Positions 8,517-15,929 are shown, numbered from the stretch's first letter. The stretch: 64,000 nucleotides of DNA from UBA2031 sp037189985 (GCA_037189985.1 JBBCJX010000024.1:62001-126000), one strand, 5' to 3'. Numbers and translations are program-made. The notes: a model not told the origin generated them from the letters alone.

Positions 8517-9551
8517 ATGGACATTACCGAACTGCTTGCGTTTTCCGCCAAGAACGGTGCTTCCGACCTGCACCTGTCGGCGGGCCTGCCGCCCATGATC
8601 CGCGTCGACGGCGACGTACGCCGCATCAACCTGCCGCCCCTGGAACACAAGGAAGTCCACCGTCTTGTCTACGACATCATGAATGACAAGCAGCGCAAGG
8701 ATTTCGAAGAATTCCTCGAGACCGACTTCTCCTTTGAAGTCCCCGGCGTGGCCCGCTTCCGCGTCAACGCCTTCAACCAGAACCGTGGCGCCGGCGCCGT
8801 GTTCCGTACCATTCCTTCGAAGGTGCTGACCATGGAAGAGCTGGGCATGGGCAAGGTCTTCCAGAGCATTTCCGACATCTCCCGCGGTATCGTGCTGGTG
8901 ACCGGCCCGACCGGCTCCGGCAAGTCCACCACGCTGGCGGCCATGCTGGACTACATCAACAACAACCGCTACGAGCACATCCTCACCATCGAGGACCCCA
9001 TCGAGTTCGTGCACGAATCCAAGAAATGCCTCATGAACCAGCGTGAGGTGCACCGCGACACACTGGGCTTCTCCGAAGCACTGCGCTCCGCCCTCCGTGA
9101 AGACCCGGACATCATCCTCGTGGGCGAAATGCGTGACCTCGAAACCATCCGCCTGGCACTGACAGCGGCAGAAACAGGACACCTGGTCTTCGGCACCCTG
9201 CACACGACCTCGGCCGCCAAGACCATGGACCGTGTCATCGACGTGTTCCCCGCCGAAGAAAAGGAAATGGTGCGCGGCATGCTCTCCGAATCCCTGCAGG
9301 CTGTGATCTCGCAGACACTCCTGAAGAAAAACGGTGGCGGCCGCGTGGCGGCCCACGAGATCATGATCGGCACGCCGGCCATCCGTAACCTCATCCGCGA
9401 GAACAAGGTGGCCCAGATGTATTCCGCCATCCAGACCGGCGGCGGCCTCGGCATGCAGACGCTGGACCAATGCCTCAAGGCGCTGGTCCAGAAAGGCCTG
9501 ATCACGCCGCAGTCGGCTCGTGAGAAGGCCAAGGTGCCGGAAAACTTCTGA
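8517..9551 (+). CDS. pilT: PilT, type IV pilus retraction ATPase
   Basis: I start at the ATG at 8517 (MDITELLAFS), giving 344 residues, the usual PilT length; an upstream frame to 8355 has no support. The protein shows Walker A GPTGSGKST at residues 130-138, the EDPIEFVH Asp box, Walker B DIILVGEMRD, the His box GHLVFGTLHT and the AIRNLIRE motif needed for retraction. It is a hexameric cytoplasmic ATPase that drives pilin disassembly. The 161-base gap to yggS contains a strong GC-rich hairpin (8388-8416). Confidence 0.97.
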   Translation: MDITELLAFSAKNGASDLHLSAGLPPMIRVDGDVRRINLPPLEHKEVHRLVYDIMNDKQRKDFEEFLETDFSFEVPGVARFRVNAFNQNRGAGAVFRTIPSKVLTMEELGMGKVFQSISDISRGIVLVTGPTGSGKSTTLAAMLDYINNNRYEHILTIEDPIEFVHESKKCLMNQREVHRDTLGFSEALRSALREDPDIILVGEMRDLETIRLALTAAETGHLVFGTLHTTSAAKTMDRVIDVFPAEEKEMVRGMLSESLQAVISQTLLKKNGGGRVAAHEIMIGTPAIRNLIRENKVAQMYSAIQTGGGLGMQTLDQCLKALVQKGLITPQSAREKAKVPENF

Positions 9552-9664
9552 TCCTCTGATCTTGTGGGAGCGGCTTTGGTCACTCCCCCGGCCCAGGGCA
9601 AAAGACAACTACACTTGAGTTCCCCAGAGGGACACACGGCGGACTTCCGCCAGAGGGCAAGACC

Positions 9665-10786
9665 ATGGAATTCGAAGACCTGCTCAAGATCATGGTGCAG
9701 AAAGGCGGCTCCGACATGTTCATCACGGCCGGCGTACCCCCTTCCATCAAGCTGCACGGCAAGGTCATGCCCATCACGAAGACGCCGCTTTCGCCGGAAA
9801 TGACCCGCGAAGTGGTGCTTGGCGTGATGACCGAGCAGCAGCGCAAGGAATTTGCCCAGAGCAAGGAGTGCAACTTCGCCATCTCCGCGCGCGGCATCGG
9901 CCGTTTCCGTGTCTCCGCCTACTACCAGCGCAACCTCGTCGGCATGGTGCTGCGCCGCATCGAAACCAACATCCCCAAGGTCGATGACCTCAAGCTGCCC
10001 GAGATCATCAAGGAACTGGCGATGACCAAGCGCGGCATCATCATCTTCGTGGGCGCCACCGGCACCGGCAAATCCACGTCTCTGGCTTCCATGATCGGTC
10101 ACCGCAATGCCAATTCGCGCGGCCACATCATCACCATCGAGGACCCCATCGAGTTCATCCACCAGCACAACGGCTGCATCGTCACACAGCGCGAGGTGGG
10201 CATCGACACGGAAAGCTTCGACATCGCCCTCAAGAACACCCTGCGCCAGGCGCCGGACGTCATCCTCATCGGCGAAATCCGTACCCGCGAGGTGATGGAC
10301 TACGCCATCGCCTTCGCCGAAACCGGCCACCTCGTACTGGCCACGCTGCACGCCAACAACGCCAACCAGGCGCTGGACCGCATCATCCATTTCTTCCCGG
10401 CCGACCGTCACCACCAGTTGCATATGGACCTTTCGCTCAACATGAAGGGCATCGTGGCGCAGCAGTTGATTCCGACACCGGACGGCAAAGGCCGCCGCGC
10501 CTGTATCGAGGTGCTGCTGAACACGCCGCTGGTGGGCGACCACATCCGCAAGGGCGAGGTGCACCTGCTGAAAGAGCTGATGAAGAAATCCCGCGAAGTC
10601 GGCATGCAGACCTTCGACCAGGCGCTCTACGATCTCTATAGCGCGGGCGAAATCACCTACGAGGATGCGCTCAAGCATGCCGATGCGCCCAACGACCTGC
10701 GCCTGATGATCAAGCTGGGCTCGGAATCCGATTCACGCTACCTCGACCAGGCCACGCGCGGCCTGACGCTGCAATCGGCAGACTGA
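9665..10786 (+). CDS. pilU: PilU, PilT-paralogous retraction ATPase
   Basis: A 373-residue secretion-type ATPase with Walker A GATGTGKST (residues 130-138), Walker B DVILIGEIRT and the His box GHLVLATLHA. It resembles PilT but is longer at its C terminus and lacks a clear AIRNLIRE motif, fitting PilU, which helps PilT retract pili under load. It follows pilT with a 113-base gap containing a TGTGGGAGCGGC sequence at 9565-9576, reminiscent of Pseudomonas REP ends. A terminator follows at 10801. Confidence 0.95.
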   Translation: MEFEDLLKIMVQKGGSDMFITAGVPPSIKLHGKVMPITKTPLSPEMTREVVLGVMTEQQRKEFAQSKECNFAISARGIGRFRVSAYYQRNLVGMVLRRIETNIPKVDDLKLPEIIKELAMTKRGIIIFVGATGTGKSTSLASMIGHRNANSRGHIITIEDPIEFIHQHNGCIVTQREVGIDTESFDIALKNTLRQAPDVILIGEIRTREVMDYAIAFAETGHLVLATLHANNANQALDRIIHFFPADRHHQLHMDLSLNMKGIVAQQLIPTPDGKGRRACIEVLLNTPLVGDHIRKGEVHLLKELMKKSREVGMQTFDQALYDLYSAGEITYEDALKHADAPNDLRLMIKLGSESDSRYLDQATRGLTLQSAD

Positions 10787-10800
10787 GCACCATCCGCGGA

Positions 10801-10827
10801 AAAACCGGCGCAAGCCGGTTTTTTTTG
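10801..10827 (+). terminator. Rho-independent terminator after pilU
   Basis: A perfect ACCGGC/GCCGGT stem with a GCAA tetraloop is followed by eight T residues. It lies 15 bases after the pilU stop, so it probably ends the pilTU transcript. Confidence 0.9.
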
Positions 10828-10863
10828 TCGCTCCCCCTCCTGCTCACACGGCAACGGCGCAAT

Positions 10864-11235
10864 ATGAGCACGACATCCGGAACACCTCTCGTGATACGCG
10901 CCCGGCTCATGCAGGGCGATGAAATCGCCATGGGGCCAGGCAAGCTGGAACTGCTGGACGCGATAGAAGCCACCGGCTCAATTTCCGCCGCCGCCCGCCA
11001 CATGGGCATGAGCTACCGGCGCGCTTGGCTGCTGGTGGACACCATGAACCGCTGCTTCAAGTCAGCGCTGGTGGCATCGTCGGCCGGCGGCCCGCAGGGC
11101 GGCGGCGCCAGCCTGACCGCGCTGGGCGAGGAAGTGCGCGAAGCCTACCGGGCGCTCAGTGATGACCTGGAAAAGACGGCTGCCCGGCATGTCAGCCCCT
11201 TGCAGAAGCATCTGGCACGGCAGCCCAAAGCCTGA
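10864..11235 (+). CDS. modE: ModE-type HTH regulator lacking the molybdate-binding domain
   Basis: The 123-residue protein matches the winged-helix N-terminal part of ModE: KLELLDAIEATGSISAAARHMGMSYRRAW followed by LVDTMNR and a G-rich wing (GGPQGGGASLT). ModE represses molybdate transport genes when it binds molybdate. Here the two molbindin (TOBE) repeats are absent; the frame ends cleanly and the next gene begins at once, so I see no frameshift. The start at 10864 avoids an upstream frame that runs into the pilU terminator. The modABC genes lie 0.8 kb away on the other strand and palindromes fitting ModE boxes precede modA. Confidence 0.88.
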   Translation: MSTTSGTPLVIRARLMQGDEIAMGPGKLELLDAIEATGSISAAARHMGMSYRRAWLLVDTMNRCFKSALVASSAGGPQGGGASLTALGEEVREAYRALSDDLEKTAARHVSPLQKHLARQPKA

Positions 11236-11940
11236 TCACGCCAACCCCGCCAGCCACCGCTCCCAAACCCTTGTCGCCGCCTGCTGCAAGCGCCCGGCCT
11301 GCTGTTGCGTGGCAAGGCGCAGCGCCGGGATGTCGATCTTCGCCACCGACAGTTCGCAGGCATGGCCGATCAGCCAGCGCTCCACGTTCTTGCCAAGGAT
11401 TTCCGGGTGGAATTGCAGGGCCAGTCCGTAGCGGCCGACGGCAAAGGCCTGGTTGGGATAGAGGGCGCTGCTGGCAAGATGCTGCGCGCCGGCAGGCAGG
11501 TCGAAGGTGTCGCCATGCCAGTGCAACACCTGCACGCCCTCCTCGAACAAGGGCGACAGCGGGTTTTCCGCCGACGCTCCGGCTGGCGGGAGCAGCGGCG
11601 ACCAGCCGATTTCCTTGCCGTGGCCGGGATACACCTTCGCACCCAGCGCCGCCGCCATCAGTTGCGCGCCCAGGCAGATGCCCAGCACCGGCAGGCCGGC
11701 TTGCAGGCGTTCGCGCAGCAGTGCGATTTCATCCATCAGGAAGGGATAAACATCCGACTCGTAAACGCCGATGGGGCCACCCAGCACCACCAGCAGTTCG
11801 GGATTCTCGCGGCTGACGGCGCGCAGGTCGTCCACGCCCGCTTCCAGGTAGCGGATGGTGTAGCCCTGCTCCTCCAGGGCAGGTTCAAGGCTGCCCAGGT
11901 CCTCGAAGGCGAGATGGCGTATGACCAGCGCCTGTTTCAT
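11236..11940 (-). CDS. Class I glutamine amidotransferase-like protein
   Basis: A 234-residue stand-alone GATase fold. The nucleophile elbow GICLGAQ carries the catalytic Cys near residue 93, and LQFHPEI supplies the His-x-Glu near residue 177; the oxyanion segment VVLGGPIGVYE is also present. Members of this group (GMP synthase-like amidotransferases) hydrolyse glutamine, but substrates of the free-standing ones are mostly unknown. The gene follows modC on the same strand after 54 bases and abuts the modE stop, so it may be cotranscribed with modABC. No link to molybdenum metabolism is established. Confidence 0.88.
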   Translation of the reverse strand: MKQALVIRHLAFEDLGSLEPALEEQGYTIRYLEAGVDDLRAVSRENPELLVVLGGPIGVYESDVYPFLMDEIALLRERLQAGLPVLGICLGAQLMAAALGAKVYPGHGKEIGWSPLLPPAGASAENPLSPLFEEGVQVLHWHGDTFDLPAGAQHLASSALYPNQAFAVGRYGLALQFHPEILGKNVERWLIGHACELSVAKIDIPALRLATQQQAGRLQQAATRVWERWLAGLA

Positions 11941-11961
11941 CGCAATTGCTCCTCATGTTGC

Positions 11962-11984
11962 TGTCGTCCCCGCCTGCGCGGGCG
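11962..11984. repeat. Short REP-like hairpin between modC and the amidotransferase gene
   Basis: TGTCGTCCC followed by a CCCGC/GCGGG stem-loop. Closely similar TGTCGTCCC plus hairpin sequences occur in the modB-modA gap near 13355 and 13431, so this looks like a small member of the same intergenic repeat type. Only a few copies can be seen in this window. Confidence 0.4.
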
Positions 11985-11994
11985 TGGCAGAGTA

Positions 11995-12636
11995 TCAGCC
12001 CGCCAGACACCGGCCGTCGCTGATTTCCCACACCGCCTCCGCCAGATAGGCCACTTCCTCCGGCACATGGCTGACGTAGAGCATGGGCATGCCCAGTTCG
12101 TCGCGGATGCGCAGCAGGAAGGGCAGGATTTGCTGCTTGCGGCTGCTGTCCAGCGAGGACAGCGGTTCATCCAGCAGGAGCAGGCGGGGGGAATACAGCA
12201 GGGCGCGGCCCAGCGCGACGCGCTGTTTTTCGCCGCCGGAGAGCAGGCGCGGGCGGCGTTCCAGCAGATGGCCGATTTCCAGCAGCGCGACGATTTCCTC
12301 AAGGCCGAAGCGGCGTTCGGCCGGCTGCCGCCGGCGGAAGCCGTAAAGCAGGTTGTCCTGCACCGACAGATGCGGGAAAAGCTGAGCATCCTGGAATACC
12401 AGACCCACCTGCCGTTGCTCCGGCGGCAGGAAGATTTTCCCTTCCCTGTCCACCAGCACGCGGCCATCCAGCACGATACGGCCGGCATCCGGCTTCTGCA
12501 GGCCGGCCACCAGTGCCAGCAGCGTGCTCTTGCCGGCGCCCGAGGGTCCGCAGAGGCCGGTCACGCGCGCGTGCATCCTTGTGTTGATGTGCAGGGAAAA
12601 TTCACCGCGCCGCCAGCGCAGGTCCAGCTCAAGCAT
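11995..12636 (-). CDS. modC: ModC-like molybdate ABC transporter ATPase, short form without TOBE domain
   Basis: The protein has Walker A GPSGAGKST at residues 30-38, the Q-loop in LVFQDAQLFPH, signature LSGGEKQRVALGRAL, Walker B LLLLDEPLSSLD and the switch His in YVSHVPEEV. I start at the ATG at 12636, which overlaps the end of modB by 8 bases; the 213 residues stop after the nucleotide-binding domain. ModC proteins of about 350 residues usually end in a TOBE domain that senses molybdate, which is missing here without any remnant downstream. Confidence 0.9.
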   Translation of the reverse strand: MLELDLRWRRGEFSLHINTRMHARVTGLCGPSGAGKSTLLALVAGLQKPDAGRIVLDGRVLVDREGKIFLPPEQRQVGLVFQDAQLFPHLSVQDNLLYGFRRRQPAERRFGLEEIVALLEIGHLLERRPRLLSGGEKQRVALGRALLYSPRLLLLDEPLSSLDSSRKQQILPFLLRIRDELGMPMLYVSHVPEEVAYLAEAVWEISDGRCLAG

Positions 12637-13327
12637 GGTCGCGATACCCGAGCTGGCGTTGCAGGCGGCGCTGTATGGCATTGCCGGCGAGCAGGGCCGC
12701 CAGCGCCAGCGCAATCGAGATCCACACCAGACGCAGAGCCGGCTCCTCGCCGCCGGGCTGGTGGATGTAGGAGTAGATGGCCAGGGGCAGCGTGCGCGTC
12801 TCGCCTTCAATGTTGCCGACGAAGGTGATGGTGGCGCCGAACTCGCCCAGGCTGCGGCTGAAACCGAGGATGGCGCCGACCAGGATGCCGGGCAGGGCCA
12901 ATGGCAGCGTGATGGTGAAGAACACCCGCCAGGGGCCCGCGCCCAGCGTGCGCGCGGCGTTTTCCAGGCGCGAATCGATGAGTTGCAGGGACAGGCGTAT
13001 GGGCTGCACCACCAGCGGCAAGCCCATCACCAGCGCGGCCAGCACGGCGCCGGTCCAGTGGAAGGCCAGGCTGACGCCGAAAGTCTCGTGCAGGAATTTC
13101 CCGGCCGGCCCGTTGCGGCCGAAGGCCAGCAGCAGGAGATAACCCGGCACCACCGGTGGCAACACCATGGGCAGGTGCACCAGCGCATCCACGAGCGCCT
13201 TGCCGAAGAATTCCCGCCGCGCCAGCAGCCAGGCCAGGGCGATGCCGGGCAAGAGGCCGACGGCGGTGCACCAGGCGGCCACCTTGAGCGAGAGGCAGAG
13301 GGCGGTGATTTCTTCGGGGGTGAGCAT
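12629..13327 (-). CDS. modB: ModB molybdate ABC transporter permease
   Basis: A 232-residue permease with five to six hydrophobic segments and the cytoplasmic EAA loop (ENAARTLGAGPWRVFF) that contacts the ATPase. ModB family features include LPPVVPGYLLLLAFGRNG and GRSLGEFGATI-like sequence (SRSLGEFGATITFVGNI). The chosen ATG at 13327 starts MLTPEEITA; an extension to 13369 lies in repeat sequence. It is separated from modA by 287 bases of repeated DNA, unusual for an ABC operon. Confidence 0.93.
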   Translation of the reverse strand: MLTPEEITALCLSLKVAAWCTAVGLLPGIALAWLLARREFFGKALVDALVHLPMVLPPVVPGYLLLLAFGRNGPAGKFLHETFGVSLAFHWTGAVLAALVMGLPLVVQPIRLSLQLIDSRLENAARTLGAGPWRVFFTITLPLALPGILVGAILGFSRSLGEFGATITFVGNIEGETRTLPLAIYSYIHQPGGEEPALRLVWISIALALAALLAGNAIQRRLQRQLGYRDHA

Positions 13328-13371
13328 GAAGGCTAGGGTTTCCGGTTTTTTCGTGTTTGTCGTCCCCACGC

Positions 13372-13388
13372 CCCGAAGGGAGAGGGAG
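13372..13388. repeat. 17-base intergenic repeat, copy 1
   Basis: The sequence CCCGAAGGGAGAGGGAG occurs here and, identically, at 24333-24349 between pyrX and pyrB. Both copies are intergenic. It resembles the CTCTCCCTTCGGG type repeats scattered through many proteobacterial genomes. Confidence 0.55.
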
Positions 13389-13395
13389 CATCAGG

Positions 13396-13618
13396 TGAGA
13401 GGCTCTTAGAGCTTGTTTACGATCTTCATTGTTTGTCGTCCCGGCGTAGGCCGGGACCCATGCGGCGGTGATTTTTTCACCGCCGCATGGATTATTCGCT
13501 GCGCTCACCCCTTCGGGGCCAGCCTCCGGCTGTTCTGCGCTGCGCTGGTCCGGCCTTCGCCGGAATGATGTCAGGAGGGGGAAAATCCTCTCTTCAGAGA
13601 TCGTAAACAGCCTCTCAC
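13396..13618. mobile_element. MITE-like or compound REP element with imperfect terminal inverted repeats
   Basis: The right end, read on the minus strand, is GTGAGAGGCT directly joined to GTTTACGATCT (13598-13618). The left end has the same two blocks on the plus strand (13396-13405 and 13415-13425) with a 9-base spacer between them. About 170 bases lie between, including two hairpins and the CCGGCCTTCGCCGG segment near 13552. There is no open reading frame for a transposase. The right end overlaps the modA stop codon. It may be a non-autonomous element or a pair of facing REP units. Confidence 0.55.
13458..13490. repeat. Perfect 14-bp hairpin within the modB-modA element
   Basis: CCATGCGGCGGTGA is followed by five T and its exact complement TCACCGCCGCATGG. 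Transcribed in either direction it would form a very stable stem-loop; there is no T-run after it, so it is not a standard terminator. It could stabilise or cut the modABC messenger between modA and modB. Confidence 0.75.
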
Positions 13619-14373
13619 GGCTTGAGCACGGTAAACCCATACCGCACAAACACCGCTTCGGCGTCGGCCGTTTGCAGCCAGGCAAAGAACCGCTTCGCGG
13701 TTTCACCGGCGCCCGGCAGCAGCGCGAAAGGATAAACCACCGGGTCGTGGCTGCCAGCGGAGAAGCGACCGGCGATCATCACCTTGTCGCTGACCTTCGC
13801 ATCGGTCTCGTAGACGATGCCCAGCGGGCATTCGCCGCGCTCGACGAAGGCCAGTGCCGAGCGCACGTCCTCCGTGCCCACCACGCGCGTCGAAAGTGCG
13901 GTCCACCAGCCCAGGTTTGTAAGCGCCTGCTTGCCGTAGATGCCGGCCGGCACGCTGGCGGGCTCGCCCATGCAGAGGCGGCCCTTGAAGTCGGGCACCC
14001 TGCCCTTTTCCATGGCCACCGTGGCCGGCTCGGCGGCGGGCGCGATCAGCACCAGCGCATTGCCCAGCAACTGGCGGCGCGACGCCTTGTCGATGAGGTT
14101 GCGTTCCGCGAGGTAGTCCATCCACTTGACGTCGGCGGAGGCGAAGATTTCCGCCGGGGCGCCGGCCTCGATCTGCCGGGCCAGCGTGGAGGAGGCCGCG
14201 AAGGATGTCTTGAGCGTGTCGTCCTTGTGCGCGGCCTGCCAGGCCGTGACCAGGTCCTTGAGGGCATTGGTCAGGCTGGCGGCGGCGTAGACGGTCGCCT
14301 CCCCGGCCTGTGCGCCCATGCTGCACATGATGAGGGCGAGCAACAATATCCAGCGTCTGGCGTGCACCAGCAT
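13615..14373 (-). CDS. modA: ModA molybdate-binding periplasmic protein
   Basis: A 252-residue precursor with a signal peptide (residues 1-23, ending GAQA) followed by TVYAAASLTNALKDLV, the oxyanion-binding start of ModA with its conserved Ser. Further family segments are FAASSTLARQIEAGAPAEIF and the GIVYETDA region. It delivers molybdate or tungstate to ModBC. The ATG at 14373 has AGGAG upstream and starts the signal peptide; a longer frame to 14442 adds an unlikely basic tail. It heads modABC and is divergent from a porin across two putative ModE boxes. Confidence 0.95.
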   Translation of the reverse strand: MLVHARRWILLLALIMCSMGAQAGEATVYAAASLTNALKDLVTAWQAAHKDDTLKTSFAASSTLARQIEAGAPAEIFASADVKWMDYLAERNLIDKASRRQLLGNALVLIAPAAEPATVAMEKGRVPDFKGRLCMGEPASVPAGIYGKQALTNLGWWTALSTRVVGTEDVRSALAFVERGECPLGIVYETDAKVSDKVMIAGRFSAGSHDPVVYPFALLPGAGETAKRFFAWLQTADAEAVFVRYGFTVLKP

Positions 14374-14430
14374 GGTGATTCTCCTGCGTCGTTTTCGTGC
14401 GTGTGATGATGCAGCCTGACACGGCCTTTT

Positions 14431-14454
14431 CGCTATATCCACTTGAATACAGCG
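14431..14454. promoter_or_regulatory. Putative ModE-binding palindrome, modA-proximal
   Basis: CGCTATAT, eight bases, then ATACAGCG. The spacing and ends match the known ModE box layout (CGTTATAT, eight bases, ACATAACG in Escherichia coli). It lies 58 bases upstream of the modA start codon, a good place for repression of modABC. Confidence 0.7.
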
Positions 14455-14533
14455 AAAACCGTGGCAAACTGCCGGCCGTGTGGCTCTTTACCTTGCGCCT
14501 TCCAGGGCTCCTGTCGCCTGCTCCCACAGACGG

Positions 14534-14557
14534 CGCTGTATCAAAGCAAATACAGCG
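14534..14557. promoter_or_regulatory. Putative ModE-binding palindrome, porin-proximal
   Basis: CGCTGTAT, eight bases, then ATACAGCG form a perfect inverted repeat that extends two more bases on each side to ten-base arms. The half-site ATACAGCG is identical to that of the first box. It lies 25 bases before the porin start codon and suggests that the porin is under the same control as modABC. Confidence 0.7.
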
Positions 14558-14582
14558 CCAACTTCACACACAGGAGTCACCC

Positions 14583-15857
14583 ATGAAGCAACATCCCCTT
14601 TGGCAGGGCCTTTTGGCCGCTGCCCTGGCTGGCCTTGCCAGTCACTCACTCGCAGCCGACCCCACGCTGGAACTGCTGGCCCAGAAAGGCATCATCACCG
14701 CCGAGGAATATGCCCGCATCAAGGCGGCCCGCAAGGACGAAGCCACCGTCAGCCTCAAGGACGGCCTGAAAATCAGCAGCGCCGACGGCAAGGGCACGGC
14801 CCAGATCGGCACGCTGATGCAGATGGACTTCGCCCACATCGACCAGCAGAACCGCGACGCGCCCTCCGGCTCGGAAATGCGCCGTGTCCGCCTCTCCCTG
14901 GGCGGCAAGCTGGAGGCCTGGAGCTACCGCCTGGAGACGGAGTTCGCCGGCACCCCCACCTTCACCGACGCCTGGGCGGCCTGGAGCGGCCCCGTCACCG
15001 TGACCGGCGGCCATTTCAAGCAGCCCTACAGCCTGGAAGCACTGATGAGCGACAAGGACCTGGCCTTCATGGAACGCTCGCTGTCGTCCAGCCTGCTGGC
15101 CGTGCGCGCACCCGGTTTCATGGTGTCGGATGGCGGCAGCCGCTGGAGCTGGGCCGCCGGCCTCTTCGGCGACCCCCTGAGCACGGCCACCACCGACGAC
15201 GAAGGCGGCGGCCTGAGCCTGCGCGGCACCTGGGCGCCGCTGCTGGGCGATGGCCGCAGCCTGCACCTGGGCGCCTCGCTGCACTGGCGCGAACCCGGAC
15301 TACGCACCACCACCGCCCCCACCGGCATCCCCACCTGGAGCCTGGCCAGCAAGCCGGAAATCAACCTCTTTCCCACGGCAAACCGGCAACTGAATACCGG
15401 CAATATCGCCGGAGATGTCGACAACTTCCGGCTATTGGGACTGGAAGCCGCCAAGGCGTTCGGCCCCCTGCTGGCCCAGGCCGAGTACAGCTTCGTGAAA
15501 CTGGACCGCGACGCCGGCAGCGACCTGGATTTCCAGGGCGGCTACCTGCAACTGAGCTATGCACTGACCGGCGAGGTCCGCCCCTACCAGGGCAACCGCG
15601 GCATCTTCGGCGGCATCCGGCCCAAGGGCGACGTGGCCTGGGAAGTGGCCCTGCGTCTCTCGCAACTCGACCTGGCCGACGGCAATGTGGCCGGCGGCGA
15701 GCAGCGCAACGCCAGCGCCTCGCTCAACAGCTATGTCGGCAACGCCATCAAGCTCAGCCTGAACTACGTGCAGGCGCTGGACGTGAAAGCCGGCGGCCCC
15801 AACGCCGCGGACGGCAAGGCGCGGGCGCTGATGATGCGGGCACAACTGGCCTGGTGA
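14583..15857 (+). CDS. OprO/OprP-type outer-membrane porin, probably oxyanion-related
   Basis: A 424-residue outer-membrane protein with a signal peptide (cleavage after SHSLA, residue 24) and a short predicted coil LELLAQKGIITAEEYARIK that is typical at the start of the phosphate-selective porin O/P family. The rest alternates in beta-barrel style and ends in a hydrophobic MMRAQLAW with terminal Trp. OprO/OprP trimers pass phosphate and polyphosphate. Being divergent from modA behind a ModE-like palindrome suggests a role in molybdate entry instead, which is my inference. Start at 14583 has AGGAG seven bases upstream. Confidence 0.85.
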   Translation: MKQHPLWQGLLAAALAGLASHSLAADPTLELLAQKGIITAEEYARIKAARKDEATVSLKDGLKISSADGKGTAQIGTLMQMDFAHIDQQNRDAPSGSEMRRVRLSLGGKLEAWSYRLETEFAGTPTFTDAWAAWSGPVTVTGGHFKQPYSLEALMSDKDLAFMERSLSSSLLAVRAPGFMVSDGGSRWSWAAGLFGDPLSTATTDDEGGGLSLRGTWAPLLGDGRSLHLGASLHWREPGLRTTTAPTGIPTWSLASKPEINLFPTANRQLNTGNIAGDVDNFRLLGLEAAKAFGPLLAQAEYSFVKLDRDAGSDLDFQGGYLQLSYALTGEVRPYQGNRGIFGGIRPKGDVAWEVALRLSQLDLADGNVAGGEQRNASASLNSYVGNAIKLSLNYVQALDVKAGGPNAADGKARALMMRAQLAW

Positions 15858-15863
15858 GTCGTC

Positions 15864-15901
15864 AAGCCCAAATACTGTTCATAAGAACAGTATTTGGGCT
15901 T
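15864..15901. repeat. Perfect 17-bp palindrome containing the LexA box
   Basis: The arms from 15864-15880 and 15885-15901 are exact complements separated by ATAA. It could act as a hairpin at the end of the porin transcript, but no T-run follows. Its core is the SOS box described separately. Confidence 0.85.
15873..15892 (+). promoter_or_regulatory. LexA (SOS) box before the radical SAM gene
   Basis: TACTGTTCATAAGAACAGTA fits the gammaproteobacterial LexA consensus TACTGT-N8-ACAGTA at every specified base. A likely -10 element TATAGT follows at 15901, so bound LexA would cover the promoter. The start codon of the radical SAM gene is 37 bases downstream. Confidence 0.85.
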
Positions 15902-15929
15902 ATAGTGTGGCCTCTGCCCGGAGGCCGCC

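Larger units (their letters stand above)
13328..13614. other. Gene-free modB-modA gap filled with repeats
   Basis: These 287 bases contain no credible gene. They hold a 17-base sequence also found near 24333, a 12-base direct repeat (GTTTGTCGTCCC at 13355 and 13431), a GTCCCGGC/GCCGGGAC hairpin (13438-13457), a perfect 14-bp hairpin (13458-13490) and terminal inverted repeats that reach the modA stop codon. No promoter for modB is obvious. Confidence 0.7.

Noticed and set aside
8427..10678. Very long open frames opposite pilT and pilU on the minus strand (393 and 569 codons)
   Set aside because: They run antisense through well-conserved genes with clear motifs and lack plausible ribosome sites; long shadow frames are expected in GC-rich DNA.
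11941..11994. Remnant of the missing ModC TOBE domain (frameshift hypothesis)
   Set aside because: Only 54 bases separate modC from the next gene and they hold a repeat hairpin, so the domain was not lost by a simple frameshift.
15864..15901. Rho-independent terminator for the porin
   Set aside because: The stem is perfect but no T-run follows in either direction, and its core is a full LexA consensus with a promoter beyond it.
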